This document shows positions 63,813 to 64,000 of a stretch of DNA of 64,000 bases, in pieces; positions within the stretch are counted from its first letter, which is position 1, and every line of letters starts with the position of its first letter. Where the stretch lies: the NCBI RefSeq assembly GCF_002407605.1, contig NZ_NXGV01000002.1, positions 590,505 through 654,504 of the forward strand, given 5' to 3'. Both the position numbers and the translations under genes were made by a program. The notes below the pieces were generated by a model that saw nothing but the letters and a program-made list of their open reading frames with translations, was not told the origin of the DNA and did no database searches. Origin of the DNA: Marinobacter sp. ANT_B65 (GTDB lineage Bacteria > Pseudomonadota > Gammaproteobacteria > Pseudomonadales > Oleiphilaceae).

Positions 63813-64000
63813 CAGATCACCTTCGCTTCGTTCTTCAGTTTATCGACCAGTTCGGCAACATCAGCCACTTTTACACCAGCCTGACGGGCCGCAGGTGCTT
63901 CAACTTTCAAAGTGGTCAGACGTGGTGTGATTTCAACACCCAGATCAGCCGGGCTCGTTACGTCGAGTGGCTTTTTCTTGGCCTTCATGATGTTTGGCAG
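63812..64000 (-). CDS. etfB: Electron transfer flavoprotein beta subunit, C-terminal part
   Basis: The last 62 codons of etfB run off the window edge. The visible part reads [20 protein letters not shown] and ends [10 protein letters not shown] before TGA. This matches the EtfB C-terminus, including the AKKKP segment that helps dock dehydrogenases. It is immediately upstream of, and overlapping by one base with, etfA. The N-terminal part with the AMP-binding site is outside the window. Confidence 0.95.
   Translation of the reverse strand: MPNIMKAKKKPLDVTSPADLGVEITPRLTTLKVEAPAARQAGVKVADVAELVDKLKNEAKVI

Noticed and set aside
62868..63884. A 338-codon + strand open frame opposite etfA
   Set aside because: It mirrors etfA exactly, and EtfA/EtfB assignments on the minus strand are unambiguous.

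Overview
The window looks like chromosomal DNA of a marine gammaproteobacterium, most likely Marinobacter or a close relative. This is inferred from the gene repertoire (a DcaP-like porin, many acyl-CoA dehydrogenases, TRAP and TTT carboxylate transporters, a CatI/CatJ-type 3-oxoadipate CoA-transferase, etfBA) and from moderate GC and codon use; no database search was run. I saw no rRNA, tRNA, CRISPR array, insertion sequence or phage gene.

Region 1 (1-30,000) is a large island for taking up carboxylic acids and degrading them as CoA thioesters. After a paaY-like gene come a dctPQM TRAP transporter, an enoyl-CoA hydratase/isomerase and an acyl-CoA ligase. A + strand operon (6804-14785) follows: SDR, hotdog thioesterase, ACAD10/11-type acyl-CoA dehydrogenase, second SDR, aminoglycoside-phosphotransferase-fold kinase, SurE phosphatase, CoA ligase and a PanE-like reductase. 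The kinase plus ACAD11-type pair is the split form of human ACAD10/11 and resembles bacterial 4-hydroxyacid (levulinate-type) catabolism. On the - strand, glutaryl-CoA dehydrogenase leads a PimC/PimD-like pair, a class II aldolase and a MaoC hydratase. An unassigned multi-pass membrane protein, an IclR regulator, a PimF-like bifunctional enzyme, a thiolase, a long acyl-CoA dehydrogenase and a nitronate monooxygenase-family flavoprotein complete the region. Together these fit beta-oxidation of dicarboxylic, alicyclic or hydroxy acids to acetyl-CoA and glutaryl-CoA.

Region 2 (28,994-35,642) holds a secreted purple-acid-phosphatase-like lipoprotein, a PotD-like binding protein in an operon with a transmembrane GGDEF-EAL protein (the NspS-MbaA layout), and a DcaP-like porin.

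Region 3 (35,836-50,077) holds a second catabolic block: LysR regulator, acyl-CoA dehydrogenase, class III CoA-transferase, a second PimF-like enzyme, a PcaR-like IclR regulator, a TTT transporter (tctCBA), and pcaIJF with its own divergent IclR regulator. Both IclR-linked promoters carry the same GTTCG-N5-CGAAC operators.

Region 4 (50,199-53,537) is a three-gene operon with an N-terminally anchored class III aminotransferase, a phosphatidylserine decarboxylase-family protein and a DUF962/Mpo1-like membrane protein; a stem-loop covers the first ribosome-binding site.

Region 5 (53,579-60,775) is the most unusual part. A six-gene overlapping operon (PhoU-like/phosphotransferase fusion, ATP-grasp enzyme, HprK-related kinase, histidine phosphatase, PPP-type phosphoesterase, amphi-Trp protein) is divergent from a CofD/YvcK-like gene. 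This matches the functionally uncharacterised GAK gene set. Region 6 ends the window with a 7TMR-DISM diguanylate cyclase and etfA plus the end of etfB, whose product would accept electrons from the many acyl-CoA dehydrogenases here.
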